From positions 1 to 64,000 of the forward strand of contig DASTXE010000003.1 of assembly GCA_035765535.1 (NCBI GenBank): a DNA stretch of 64,000 nt. Reading direction: 5' to 3'. This stretch comes from Rickettsiales bacterium. Its GTDB lineage: Bacteria > Pseudomonadota > Alphaproteobacteria > Rickettsiales > JABCZZ01. Positions 17,622-27,060 of the stretch are shown piece by piece. How positions within the stretch are numbered: position 1 is the first letter of the stretch; every line of letters begins with the position of its first letter. The notes beneath the pieces were generated by a model that did not search any database, was not told the DNA's origin, and saw only the letters and a list, made by a program, of their open reading frames with translations. Position numbers and translations under genes: made by a program.

Positions 17622-17713
17622 GCGCGTTAAACTATAACAACCGCGCCGTGAATGCAAATGCGGATACGCGTGCCACCCATCCCGCAATGCCGTCGATTTT
17701 GCGACCAGTGCCG

Positions 17714-19426
17714 TTATGCCGTCTTAGGCAGCCATTTCATCAGCTCACCCGCTGTCATTGGCTTGGCGAAGAAGCTGCCTTGTGCTTTGTCACAGCCAAG
17801 TTCCGTGAGAAGGTCTTTCTGCGCTCCGGTTTCAATGCCTTCCGCAATTACCTTGAGCCCAAGCCCCTTGGCCAGATGAATGGTGGAAGTGGCGATCAGG
17901 CGATTATGCTCGTTGGTTTCGATACCGCTCACAAACGAGCGGTGAATCTTCAGAATATCAAGCGGCAGCACGCTTAAATAGCTGAGCGAAGAATAACCCG
18001 TGCCGAAATCGTCTACAAAGATGGAAGCGCCCATTTCCCTGCATTTGCGCAGCGCCTCGATGCTCTGTTTTGCATCGTCCGTGAGGGCGCATTCGGTGAT
18101 CTCGAGCGCAATGTTCTTCGGGTTCATGCCGCTATCGCCGAGAATCTTGGCCAGCCTGTCGGTAAAGCTTTGGCTTTGGATATCCTTACCGCTTAAGTTA
18201 ATAGTCACATAAAACGTCTGCGGCAGGTTTTTCTTCCATAAGCGGTAGTCATTACAGGCCAGTTCCGTCACATAAGCGCTGATATCGACCACAAGATCGG
18301 ATTTCTGGGCGATGGGCATGAATGCCCCCGGCGGAATCAACCCTTTTTCCGGATGCTGCCAGTGCAGCAGCGTTTCCACGCCGCAGACCGTGTTGTTTTT
18401 CAAATCCATGATCGGCTGGTAATACGGCACGAGCAGGCGCGATTTCAGCGCTTCCCGCAATTCTTTCTCCAGTGTCATGCGCTCGACGAATTCGACATTC
18501 AGCTTGTCGGTGAAGAACTGGAATTCATCCTTGGTGGCTTGCCTTGCGCGGTGCAGGGCGATGTCGGCATGTTTCATAAGTTCGCCAGCGCTCCTGCCGC
18601 AGGCGGGATAAGTGGCGATACCTATACTGCAGCCGATCTCTGCTTGCGCGCCCTCAAGGAAAAACGGCATCTGGATATGTTCCATAATGCGCTGGGCAAT
18701 GCCGGGCAGTTCCTCATCCCGTGCGCGGCTTCCGGTGAGGAGCAGTACGAACTCGTCGCCTTCGAGGCGCGCGGCGCAATCCTGTGCCATAAGGCACTCC
18801 TTCAGCCGCACGGCGACCTCTTTGAGCAGCGCATTACCAGCCTCGTGGCCGAGCATGGTCGTCACGTCACGGAAGCGCCGCAGGCTGACTAGCAGTACGG
18901 CCAGATGCATCCCGTTCTGCGCGGCCATGATAATGGCGGCTTCCAGATTGCTGCGGAAAATATCGCTGTGCATCAGCCTTGTTACTCGGTCAAAATGGGC
19001 AAGCTCGATGACTTCATTCTCAAAACGCTTGCGCTCGATGGCATAGCGGATCGCACGCGGCAGGGCCTCGTTGCTGTAGCGCCCTTTGACCAGATAATCC
19101 TGCGCCCCGGCCTGCATGGCATATAGCGCTTTGGTTTCATCGTTGAGGCCTGTCATGACGATGATGGGAGTGCGCGGCAGGTCATGCTGGAGCTTCTCCA
19201 CTGCGTCGAGCCCGGAAATGCCGGGAAGACTCAAATCGAGCAGCAATATGTCGAAATCCTGCGCGCGGTACATGGGCTCCGCTTCGGCGATGCTGTAAGC
19301 GTGGGAGACGGCAAATCCCGCTCGAGTATCTTCCAGTGTCTCCTGCACCAGGAACGCATCCCCTTCATTATCCTCAATCAACAGGATCTGAAGAGGGGTA
19401 GGCTGTTGTAGGGAAGGTAGAGCCAT
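17714..19426 (-). CDS. Response regulator with REC, degenerate GGDEF and EAL domains
   Basis: The 570-residue protein has a receiver at 12-130 (Asp in ILLLDLSLPGISG), a GGDEF-like domain at about 150-300 with EGDEF in place of GGDEF, and an EAL domain at about 315-565. The EAL signature reads ETL (GVETLLHW), but the Glu and the downstream EITECALTD, VDDFGTGYSSLSYL, IAEGIE and AQGSFFAKPM motifs are kept, so c-di-GMP phosphodiesterase activity is likely and cyclase activity is not. It is last in the six-gene signalling operon. Confidence 0.92.
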   Translation of the reverse strand: MALPSLQQPTPLQILLIEDNEGDAFLVQETLEDTRAGFAVSHAYSIAEAEPMYRAQDFDILLLDLSLPGISGLDAVEKLQHDLPRTPIIVMTGLNDETKALYAMQAGAQDYLVKGRYSNEALPRAIRYAIERKRFENEVIELAHFDRVTRLMHSDIFRSNLEAAIIMAAQNGMHLAVLLVSLRRFRDVTTMLGHEAGNALLKEVAVRLKECLMAQDCAARLEGDEFVLLLTGSRARDEELPGIAQRIMEHIQMPFFLEGAQAEIGCSIGIATYPACGRSAGELMKHADIALHRARQATKDEFQFFTDKLNVEFVERMTLEKELREALKSRLLVPYYQPIMDLKNNTVCGVETLLHWQHPEKGLIPPGAFMPIAQKSDLVVDISAYVTELACNDYRLWKKNLPQTFYVTINLSGKDIQSQSFTDRLAKILGDSGMNPKNIALEITECALTDDAKQSIEALRKCREMGASIFVDDFGTGYSSLSYLSVLPLDILKIHRSFVSGIETNEHNRLIATSTIHLAKGLGLKVIAEGIETGAQKDLLTELGCDKAQGSFFAKPMTAGELMKWLPKTA

Positions 19427-19430
19427 AACA

Positions 19431-19871
19431 TTACCTCACGGTGGGAAGTTGCGACAATTTGATCCAGAAATCTTCTACCTGCTTCACGACCTCGCTATAT
19501 TCTTCGAGGCTGAACGGTTTAATTATATAGGAATTGGCGTGCTTTTGATAGGCCTCAGCGATATCTTTTGGGGCATTGGAGCTTGTGAATACTATGACGG
19601 GAATGATCCGTAGGCTTTCGTCGCGCTTTAGCACATCAAGGAACGTTTTTCCGTCCATGCGCGGCATATTCAGATCCAGCAGAATGATATCCGGCGTGGG
19701 GGATTGGCCAAAACTGTCCTTTTTCATCAGAAAATCCAAGGCTTCCTGACCGTTATGGGAAACCCAGAGACGGGAGGGCGTCCTGCTCTGCAGGAAAGCC
19801 ATTTCGGTCAGTTCGATGTCGCCTTCATTATCCTCAACCAGCAATACTTCTGCGCGTCTGCCCATGGGCAT
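19431..19871 (-). CDS. Single-domain response regulator (Rcp1-like)
   Basis: A stand-alone receiver of 146 residues. Acidic pocket EDNEGD, phospho-acceptor Asp in IILLDLNMPRMDGK (near 66), Thr/Ser switch VFTSSNAP and Lys in YIIKPFSLEEY are all present. The form is that of Rcp1-type regulators that serve phytochrome-like kinases, and the kinase immediately upstream has a phytochrome-family H-box. It ends 4 bp before the REC-GGDEF-EAL gene. Confidence 0.93.
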   Translation of the reverse strand: MPMGRRAEVLLVEDNEGDIELTEMAFLQSRTPSRLWVSHNGQEALDFLMKKDSFGQSPTPDIILLDLNMPRMDGKTFLDVLKRDESLRIIPVIVFTSSNAPKDIAEAYQKHANSYIIKPFSLEEYSEVVKQVEDFWIKLSQLPTVR

Positions 19872-19874
19872 AAA

Positions 19875-21020
19875 CTACTCCTTTTTCGGTATGATAAAGT
19901 AAAAAGTGGTTCCGGCGCCGAGGATAGATTCAAACCAGATACGGCCGCCATAAAGCTCCACGAGTTTCTTGCAAGTGCTGAGCCCGATCCCCGTGCCGGG
20001 ATAAAGCTCCCTGCGGTGGATGCGCTGGAAAATGGCGAATACCTTGTCGTTATATTGCGGGTCTATGCCGATACCGTTATCCGTGATGGAGAATAGCCAT
20101 CCATCCGGCTGTTCTTCGGCATGAACGTGTATTTCAGGAGTTTTCGAGCCGTCATGAAATTTCAGCGCATTGCCAATGATATTCTGGAACAAAGCGCGCA
20201 TGAGCGTATCGGAAGTGCGGATCACCGGCAGGTCTTCACACTCAATCTTTGCGCCTTTCTCTGCGATGAGGGATTCGAATTTGCCGATCACTTCCATTGC
20301 TACCCTATGGCTGTCGATCCGCTCCAGTGTCGGCGATTCCCTGCCCACGCGTGAAAATTCAAGAATATCCATGATCATTTTCTGTAAGTGGCGAGCATTG
20401 CTGGAAATGAAGCGTAAGTATTTGGTCGCTTTTTCGTCCAGCTGCTCTGCGTATTTATTGCTAAGCAATTCCGCATAGCTGTTCATCATACGCACAGGCT
20501 CCTGCATGTCGTGCGAACAGATATAGGCGAAACGTTCCAGCTCCTCGTTGGACTGGCGCAGGACGGAGTTGAGCTTCAGTATCTCCTCGCGCTGGACGTA
20601 AATATCAAGATAAACCTTCACTTTGCTTTTGAGGATTTCAGGGTTGATGGGCTTGAAGATATAATCCACCGCACCAATTTCCGCGGCCTGCGTCGCATAT
20701 TTCTCTTCTTTGCTGATCGCCGTAACGAAGATGATCGGCGTATTTTTCATATCGTCATGGTCCTGCATAAGCTTGGCCGTCTCGAATCCGTCCATCTCCG
20801 GCATCTGTACGTCCAGCAGCACAAGCGCGAAACGGTGGCGCAGCATGAGCGACAGGGCTTCATTGCCGGAACCGGCCTTGAAAATATCCGCATCCAGGTG
20901 CCGCAGGATTTTTTCCGTCGCGAGCAGATTCTCCTTGCGGTCATCCACAATGAGGATATTGGGCCTCAATGCAGCATCGGAAGTCGGAAAATTATCCGGT
21001 TTTAACAAAGGCTGATTCAT
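19875..21020 (-). CDS. Receiver-histidine kinase hybrid (N-terminal REC)
   Basis: From ATG 21020 the protein has 381 residues. The N-terminal receiver holds NILIVDDRKENLL and the phospho-acceptor in LVLLDVQMPEMDGF. A coiled-coil linker leads to a dimerisation domain with His in FAYICSHDMQEPVRMM and a C-terminal ATPase with NALKFHDG, ITDNGIGIDPQYN and GTGIGLSTCKKLVEL. There is no membrane segment, so it is a cytosolic relay kinase. The start overlaps the cheB stop by 4 bp. Confidence 0.93.
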   Translation of the reverse strand: MNQPLLKPDNFPTSDAALRPNILIVDDRKENLLATEKILRHLDADIFKAGSGNEALSLMLRHRFALVLLDVQMPEMDGFETAKLMQDHDDMKNTPIIFVTAISKEEKYATQAAEIGAVDYIFKPINPEILKSKVKVYLDIYVQREEILKLNSVLRQSNEELERFAYICSHDMQEPVRMMNSYAELLSNKYAEQLDEKATKYLRFISSNARHLQKMIMDILEFSRVGRESPTLERIDSHRVAMEVIGKFESLIAEKGAKIECEDLPVIRTSDTLMRALFQNIIGNALKFHDGSKTPEIHVHAEEQPDGWLFSITDNGIGIDPQYNDKVFAIFQRIHRRELYPGTGIGLSTCKKLVELYGGRIWFESILGAGTTFYFIIPKKE

Positions 21021-21607
21021 GGAATCCTCTTCTTCTTGGAAGGTGAAGTGCATAATTGCATCAAAAACGGCGCGATCTGTTCCAGCGGAAGGCAGGCTGC
21101 TTCGGGCACGGCTTCGCGTGCGGCCCGGGGCATGGGCTGCGCCTCAGCGGTTTCAGGATGCTGTACGATAGTAACTCCGCCGCGTGCGGCGACGGTTTGC
21201 AGTCCTTTCGCCCCGTCTTTATTCCCACCGGTCAGGATAACACCTATCAGGCTATTGCCGAAGGCTTCCGCCGCGCTTTCAAACAGAATATCCACGGACG
21301 GGCGGCAGTAATTCACGCGCTCGTCGACCGACAGGCTGAATGTGCGGTCCGGCTCGACCAGCAAATGATAGCCCGCCGGGGCAAGATAGGCATGACCGGC
21401 AAGCATCGGCTCCTTATCTTCGGCTTCTTTGACACTGAAACTGCATAGCTGGTCGAGATATTCCACCATGAAGCTGCCGGAATGCTCCTCGATATGCTGC
21501 ACGATGGCAATAGGCGGCAAGGAAGTGCTGCTTAGTGCAGGCAGCAGCGTTTTGAGCGCCTGCAGCCCCCCCGCCGATACCCCGATCACAATAGCCTCAT
21601 AGCGCAT
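21017..21607 (-). CDS. cheB: CheB-type protein-glutamate methylesterase lacking a receiver
   Basis: The 196-residue product (ATG 21607) covers only the CheB catalytic domain. Ser in GVSAGGLQAL (about residue 11), His in IVQHIEEHSGSF and Asp in LTGGNKDGAKGLQ form the triad. The usual N-terminal receiver is missing, so control must come from another protein, perhaps one of the receivers in the operon. It overlaps cheR by 11 bp and the next kinase by 4 bp. Confidence 0.92.
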   Translation of the reverse strand: MRYEAIVIGVSAGGLQALKTLLPALSSTSLPPIAIVQHIEEHSGSFMVEYLDQLCSFSVKEAEDKEPMLAGHAYLAPAGYHLLVEPDRTFSLSVDERVNYCRPSVDILFESAAEAFGNSLIGVILTGGNKDGAKGLQTVAARGGVTIVQHPETAEAQPMPRAAREAVPEAACLPLEQIAPFLMQLCTSPSKKKRIP

Positions 21608-22475
21608 GATAGATATCCTCCGTATGAAGTTTACGGAAAACACGCTGCTTGGAATCCACATTCTCGAACTGCGGCTTTACGCCAGTATATTTAAGGCTCT
21701 CCTTGTTGCCAAGACACAGGAATCCGCCATGGCGCAGGCTTTGCGCAAACAGGGTAAGCACGCGCTCCTGCAGCACCTTGTCGAAGTAAATAAGCACATT
21801 GCGGCAGCAGATCAGGTTCATTTCTCCGAATACACCGTCCGTAACCAGGTTATGGTAGGAAAAGGTGATGCGTTCCTGCAGGAAATTCTTGAATTTCACG
21901 AGCTCATACCGGTCGCTGTAATAGTCGGAGAAGTCGCCCTTGCCGCCGGCTTCACGGTAATTAGCCTCATATCCGGTGAGATTGCGCCCCGGGTAGACGG
22001 CTTTCTGTGCAATATCAAGCGAGTGTTTATTGAAATCCGTCGCATAAATCCGTGCGCGTTCCAGAAAACCTTCCTCGTGCAGCACAATGGCCATGGAATA
22101 AACTTCTTCCCCGGTGGCGCAACCCGGATGCCAGATTTTGACAAAAGGGAAGGTCTTAAACACAGGGATGATTTTCTCGCGTACGGTGCGGTAAAATAGC
22201 GGATCGCGAAACATCGTCGTAACCGTGACGGACATGGCCTTCAGGAATTCATCGAAGCTGGCTTCATTGTGCAGCAGCAGGTCCAGCAGCTGAGTAAACC
22301 GCTTCAATCCTGCCTGCTCGCGTGCGCGCTCCAGGCGGCGTTTAAGCGAGGCATGCGAATAATGGCTGAAATCATAACCATAGCGGCTGCGGATGCCTGC
22401 AAGCAGCAGATCGATCTCGATCTGTTCGGTGTCGCTGGCGTCATATATGGCTGGGGGAGGGGTAAGGGATGCCAT
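21597..22475 (-). CDS. cheR: CheR-type protein-glutamate methyltransferase
   Basis: The 292-residue protein from ATG 22475 has the CheR N-terminal helical domain (SLKRRLERAREQAGL) and the SAM-binding domain with IWHPGCATGEEVYSMA and MNLICCRNVLIYFD. Its ATG shares one base with the stop of the kinase upstream (TAATG), a translational-coupling arrangement. Longer in-frame starts overlap the kinase and are unlikely. Confidence 0.94.
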   Translation of the reverse strand: MASLTPPPAIYDASDTEQIEIDLLLAGIRSRYGYDFSHYSHASLKRRLERAREQAGLKRFTQLLDLLLHNEASFDEFLKAMSVTVTTMFRDPLFYRTVREKIIPVFKTFPFVKIWHPGCATGEEVYSMAIVLHEEGFLERARIYATDFNKHSLDIAQKAVYPGRNLTGYEANYREAGGKGDFSDYYSDRYELVKFKNFLQERITFSYHNLVTDGVFGEMNLICCRNVLIYFDKVLQERVLTLFAQSLRHGGFLCLGNKESLKYTGVKPQFENVDSKQRVFRKLHTEDIYHAL

Positions 22476-25400
22476 TAAGCCGCCTTTTCCTGCCTGAATA
22501 GCCAGACGCGCAGTAGCGTGAGCAGACGTTCGATATCGACGGGTTTCGTCATGTAATCGTTCGCCCCGGCTTCCATGCATTTTTCCTGCTCCTGGGGCAT
22601 GGCGCGCGCCGTGAGCGCGATGATCGGCATTCTTGCATAGGCCTTCTGGCTGCGGATTTCCCGAATGGCCTGATAGCCGTCCATAATGGGCATCATGATA
22701 TCCATGATCACGAGTTCGATGGAAGGATCCTCGCGCAGTTTATCCAGCGCCATCTGGCCGTTATCGGCGATCACGATATTCATACCGTGTTTTTTGAGCA
22801 GCTTGGACAGCGCGAATGTATTGCGAAGATCATCATCCACCAGCAGGATGGTGCGGCGCTGCAGGACCTTGTCCGGGTTATGCTGCATGCGGATGATATC
22901 CTGCTGTTCGCGCGAGAGAGTGGATTCCACGCTGTGCAGGAACAGGGTCACCTCGTCGAGCAGCCGCTCTGGAGATTTCGCGCCTTTGATAATGATGCTC
23001 CCGGTATAGCCATGCAGGTCCCGATTTTCATCCTCCGTCAGTTCCTTCGCCGTATAAACGATGACGGGGGGTAAACCATTTTTAGGCGGAGATTTTTCTG
23101 CCTGCTCCAGCCATTCAAACCCGCTCATATCCGGCAGGCGGAGGTCGAGAATAATGCAGTCGAACGTGGTTTCGGCCAGTTGCGCGAATGCGGCTGCGCC
23201 TGTGTTAACGGAGGTAATCTGCACGCCTTCTTTCTTCAGCAGGCTCTCTATGGCAACCTGGCTCTTACGGTCGTCTTCCACGACAAGCAGGCGCTTGGTC
23301 TGCGACGGCAGCAGTGAATCCAGCTTTGCGAATACGCGGTCGATATCTTCTTTTTCCGCAGGCTTGCGCAGATATCCGGCAGCGCCCTTGCGAAGCGGCG
23401 CTGCGTCGCCCTCCGGTTCTTCCCGCCCGCTGATGATATGAACCGGGATATGGCGTGTGCGCAAATCGTCTTTCAATTGCTCCAGCACCTGCATGCCGTC
23501 AATATCCGGCAGTTTCAGGTCTAGTATGATAGCAGTGATTTTAGCCTGCGTTGCAAGCAATATGCCGGAGCGCCCGTCCCCGGCAATCAGGCATTTATAA
23601 CCATGCCGGTGGGCCATGGTCATTAACGCTCCGGCAAATTGCGGATCGTCTTCGATCACAAGCAGCACCTTGTCTTTTTCGCCGATTACCTTGCGATCGT
23701 CGGAAACGAATTCCGCGGCGGAAGGCATGGGCATGCTCACCGGTTCTGCCGGTTCCTGCTGCAGGGAAACGGGCTCCGATAAGACAGTCTCTGCGGGCTC
23801 GCTGCTTTCCGTAGAAGGTTCGAGCGAAACGGGAAGGATAAGCGTAAACCGGCTGCCTTTACCTTTAGCGCTTGTGACATGAATTTCACCGCCCAGCATA
23901 TGAGCGAATTTGCGCGCGATCGTAAGGCCGAGGCCAGTGCCGCCATAATGCCGGTCGATGGAGCCATTCTCCTGCTGGAAAGCTTCAAAAATATCATTGA
24001 GCTTCGAGGATTCAATGCCGATACCTGTGTCTTCCACCGTAAATGCGATAGTATTATTGCGGTCCAGATGAGGGCGCTGGAGGGAGAGCTTTGCATCCGG
24101 CCTGCCGACTTCAAGTGCTACGTGACCGCGTTCAGTAAACTTAAAAGCATTGGAAATCAGGTTCTTCAGAATCTGTTCCACGCGCTGCGCGTCTGTACGC
24201 ATGAGAGAGGGGGTATCATCTGCGATCTTTACCGGGAACGCGACACCGGATTCCCTGGCGACGGGAGCGAACTGGCGCTGCATCTGCTTGACGATATTAT
24301 CGATGTAAACATCATCGGCGGTAATGGTAAGCTTGCCCGCTTCCACCTTGGAAAGATCCAGGATATCATTAATCAGGTTCAGCAACTCCAGCCCCCCATT
24401 ATGGATAACACGGGCTTCTTCCACCTGTTCTGCTGTAAGATTGCCTTCTTCATTGGCGGCCAGCAGCTTGGCCAGAATCAGCAGGCTATTAAGCGGTGTG
24501 CGCAGTTCATGCGACATATTGGCAAGGAATTCCGATTTATATTTACTTGCCTGCTCCACTTCCTGGGCCTTCTGGATAACCATGGCTCTGCTTTTTTCCA
24601 GCTCTTCCGTCTGGCGGCGGATCTGGGTGTTCTGCTCTTCCAGCGCCCGTGTTTTTTCTTCCAGTTCTTCATTCGAAGCTTCGATCTCTTCGTTCGAGGC
24701 TTTCAATTCTTCCTGCTGCATCTTCAGCTCTTCTTCGCTTTTCTCGAGCGCTTGCGTATAGTTCAGCACCTGAACCGCGGCGCGTGCGCGGGTGCGTTGG
24801 TAGAGCCATATGCAGAGCACGAGCGCGGCATAGAAAAACAGAATACCACCATAGATGAGCATATGATTGCGTTCGGTGTTGGCTTCATCGGCGTCGCTGC
24901 GCATTTCCAGCAGGCGCGATTCTTCTGACAGCATCACACGTGCCAGAATCCGCACATGATCCATCATATGCTTGCCTGTATCCTGCGAGACTTCAGCCAT
25001 GCTGTTATTGCTTTTTCGCACCCTGATAGCATCGTCCCAGTAGGCAAGGAGCTCTTTTATCACCCCGTCCATTTCATCTACGTTGCGTTGCTGGGCGATA
25101 TTATCCGAGGTAAGCCAGCGCAGCGTCTTCAGCTCATTCTGTATGGAAACGCGCGGATCCGGTACGGCATATTCCATTGGCAGATTGTTAGGCTCGGCAT
25201 CGGAATTGAACTTGCTGCGAACGAAATGGCTTACCGGCAGCGTAACGGGAACAAGCGTATCGTTGATGGCGTTATAATAGGGTTCCAGATACTCCTTCCT
25301 GCCGGTAAGCAGAAAGCCGCGTTCGCCGATTTCCGCATCCTTTAGTTTGCCGAACAGCACCTGCGTATGCATGGACACCTGGTACGAATGCTCAACCCAG

Positions 25401-25540
25401 TCCTTGGCAAGACGTCCTGCGCGTTCCTGATTGTAAAAAATGACAGCGGACATAGCCATCAGCAATGTCACGATAATAATGGCAATTGCGGTGGCCTGCC
25501 GCATAAAAAAATTATCTGCCGGACGCACGATACTGTTCAT
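22475..25540 (-). CDS. CHASE3-type hybrid histidine kinase with three receivers
   Basis: The 1021-residue membrane kinase has a first membrane span (about 14-35), a periplasmic helical CHASE3-like domain (KDAEIGERGFLLTG motif), a second span (LIYGGILFFYAALVLCIWLY), a long coiled coil (260-335), the H-box FLANMSHELRTPLNSLL, an ATPase domain (DTGIGIESSKL, GTGLGLTIARK) and three C-terminal receivers with Asp in LDLKLPDIDG, LDLRLPDMSG and MDIMMPIMDG. It heads the operon and is the likely primary sensor; the input is unknown. Confidence 0.94.
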   Translation of the reverse strand: MNSIVRPADNFFMRQATAIAIIIVTLLMAMSAVIFYNQERAGRLAKDWVEHSYQVSMHTQVLFGKLKDAEIGERGFLLTGRKEYLEPYYNAINDTLVPVTLPVSHFVRSKFNSDAEPNNLPMEYAVPDPRVSIQNELKTLRWLTSDNIAQQRNVDEMDGVIKELLAYWDDAIRVRKSNNSMAEVSQDTGKHMMDHVRILARVMLSEESRLLEMRSDADEANTERNHMLIYGGILFFYAALVLCIWLYQRTRARAAVQVLNYTQALEKSEEELKMQQEELKASNEEIEASNEELEEKTRALEEQNTQIRRQTEELEKSRAMVIQKAQEVEQASKYKSEFLANMSHELRTPLNSLLILAKLLAANEEGNLTAEQVEEARVIHNGGLELLNLINDILDLSKVEAGKLTITADDVYIDNIVKQMQRQFAPVARESGVAFPVKIADDTPSLMRTDAQRVEQILKNLISNAFKFTERGHVALEVGRPDAKLSLQRPHLDRNNTIAFTVEDTGIGIESSKLNDIFEAFQQENGSIDRHYGGTGLGLTIARKFAHMLGGEIHVTSAKGKGSRFTLILPVSLEPSTESSEPAETVLSEPVSLQQEPAEPVSMPMPSAAEFVSDDRKVIGEKDKVLLVIEDDPQFAGALMTMAHRHGYKCLIAGDGRSGILLATQAKITAIILDLKLPDIDGMQVLEQLKDDLRTRHIPVHIISGREEPEGDAAPLRKGAAGYLRKPAEKEDIDRVFAKLDSLLPSQTKRLLVVEDDRKSQVAIESLLKKEGVQITSVNTGAAAFAQLAETTFDCIILDLRLPDMSGFEWLEQAEKSPPKNGLPPVIVYTAKELTEDENRDLHGYTGSIIIKGAKSPERLLDEVTLFLHSVESTLSREQQDIIRMQHNPDKVLQRRTILLVDDDLRNTFALSKLLKKHGMNIVIADNGQMALDKLREDPSIELVIMDIMMPIMDGYQAIREIRSQKAYARMPIIALTARAMPQEQEKCMEAGANDYMTKPVDIERLLTLLRVWLFRQEKAA

Positions 25541-25730
25541 GTAATGTCCTTCGGCGTATTGATATAAGTCGCCGTAATCCCTGAGGATTCACGAGGCTAC
25601 CATACCAAATTAGTAGCCCTTCCTGTGTCACTGTGCAACCAAAAATTGGGTTCAGACGACACGCACAGCGCAAACATCTGAAGAAGTTTCCCACTCCTGA
25701 TCAATGTGTGACCATATAGGAAAGGCAGTT

Positions 25731-26747
25731 CTATTTCAGGTGGTGTGCTATGTCGGCGCTAAGCGATGCCATAAACGATTCGACAGCATCCGTATAAGAT
25801 GGGTCTTCGCCGAGCCTGTCGTTAACTTCTGCATGTTTCATATCCTCTTCCAGTACGCTTGCTTTGACCCCTAATTGCTGCGCGCGTTTGGCATAGGCAT
25901 GAGCATGCGGACAGGAATCCTTGCGCTGGGAAGAACAGACGCCCAGCCAGGGCAATGAGCGGCGCGATAAATGCTGAAACGGCGAAGCGGCCAGCCACAC
26001 GGAAGGATCGGAGCCAAACGCATCGTCATAGAAAACCGGATGCTGCGCATGCATGCTCATCGGAACATCGAGCGCTGCGCTGTCGAGCGAAATTGTGCCG
26101 AGCCAGGGATGCGCACCGTATTGGGCCGCGAGCTGCGGATCGGAATTGAGCAGGGAAACCAGATGCGCTCCGGCCGAATGCCCCATCACAATAACTTCCG
26201 CGGGATTGCCGCCCCATTGCGCCGCATGGGCCTGGACATAGGCGATAGCGGAAGCAACATCTGCGGCCTGCGTCATAATGTCCGCGTGCTGCGGCAGCAT
26301 GCGGTAGTCGACGGAGACAAACAAAAAGCCTTTGGATACCCAGCGCTTCGCTTTATGGGTGACGACTTTATCCATGCGCTTATCGCCGACACACCACGCG
26401 CCGCCATGCACCATCACAATGATTGGCAATGAACTGTTTTCTCGTTTGGAAGGAGCATAGACATCCAGCGTCTGTAATGGGCTGGAGCCATAGGACGCTG
26501 TATAGTTGGGAGCAATGGAAGTGCTTTCCCGGTGAGAACCCCGGCTTTCCGCCCGCACTGCTTTGTTGCAGCTTAAGTGATTGAAGAAATATCCGTAGCC
26601 GTCACTTTCCGCATCGAAAGAGGAGTCGCTGTGAGAGCGGTGAAGCAATGCACGCAAAGGACCAAAAGCATTAGCAGGAGCAGGAGAGAGGTAAAGCATC
26701 GCAATAGTAAGCGAACCGACAGCGGTTAATAATGCGCATAATTTCAT
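25731..26747 (-). CDS. Exported alpha/beta-hydrolase (esterase/lipase family)
   Basis: From ATG 26747 the protein has 338 residues with a signal peptide (LCALLTAVGSLTIAMLY, cleavage near ANA-FG). The oxyanion segment VMVHGGAWCVGD, the nucleophile elbow GHSAGAHL, and a late Asp and His (EEDMKHAEVND) place it among hormone-sensitive-lipase/BD-FAE type carboxylesterases. Substrate unknown. Earlier starts would add 21 residues before the signal peptide and are rejected. Confidence 0.85.
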   Translation of the reverse strand: MKLCALLTAVGSLTIAMLYLSPAPANAFGPLRALLHRSHSDSSFDAESDGYGYFFNHLSCNKAVRAESRGSHRESTSIAPNYTASYGSSPLQTLDVYAPSKRENSSLPIIVMVHGGAWCVGDKRMDKVVTHKAKRWVSKGFLFVSVDYRMLPQHADIMTQAADVASAIAYVQAHAAQWGGNPAEVIVMGHSAGAHLVSLLNSDPQLAAQYGAHPWLGTISLDSAALDVPMSMHAQHPVFYDDAFGSDPSVWLAASPFQHLSRRSLPWLGVCSSQRKDSCPHAHAYAKRAQQLGVKASVLEEDMKHAEVNDRLGEDPSYTDAVESFMASLSADIAHHLK

Positions 26748-27060
26748 TGATGCCTCATGAAGGAATGATTTTCCTTTATGATAATCGGGCACTATAGGAC
26801 AGCAATGCAAATTAATAGAGGAGAAGGTGCCAACTTATAAGAGGAGAAATATTTTGTTTGTAGAAATAGTCCCAATTTAGACAATATAAGAGTTAAATAA
26901 ATCTTAATATGAAACCGAATGGTTTACGAATCCGAAATCATTAGCGGCAATTATGTTACAGTGAATAAACTTTGTGTTTTCCGATGCTAAATTCACGAAG
27001 ACTTTTCCAAATTACATATGCTAGCTGTGAAAGGGTAACACAATCTACATGGGGCTGCTT
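26748..27060. promoter_or_regulatory. Divergent, AT-rich promoter region
   Basis: About 310 bp separate the esterase start from the TonB receptor start. The stretch is clearly AT-richer than its neighbours and has no open frame worth reporting. It must hold both promoters, but I see no Fur-like box or other site strong enough to name. Confidence 0.45.
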
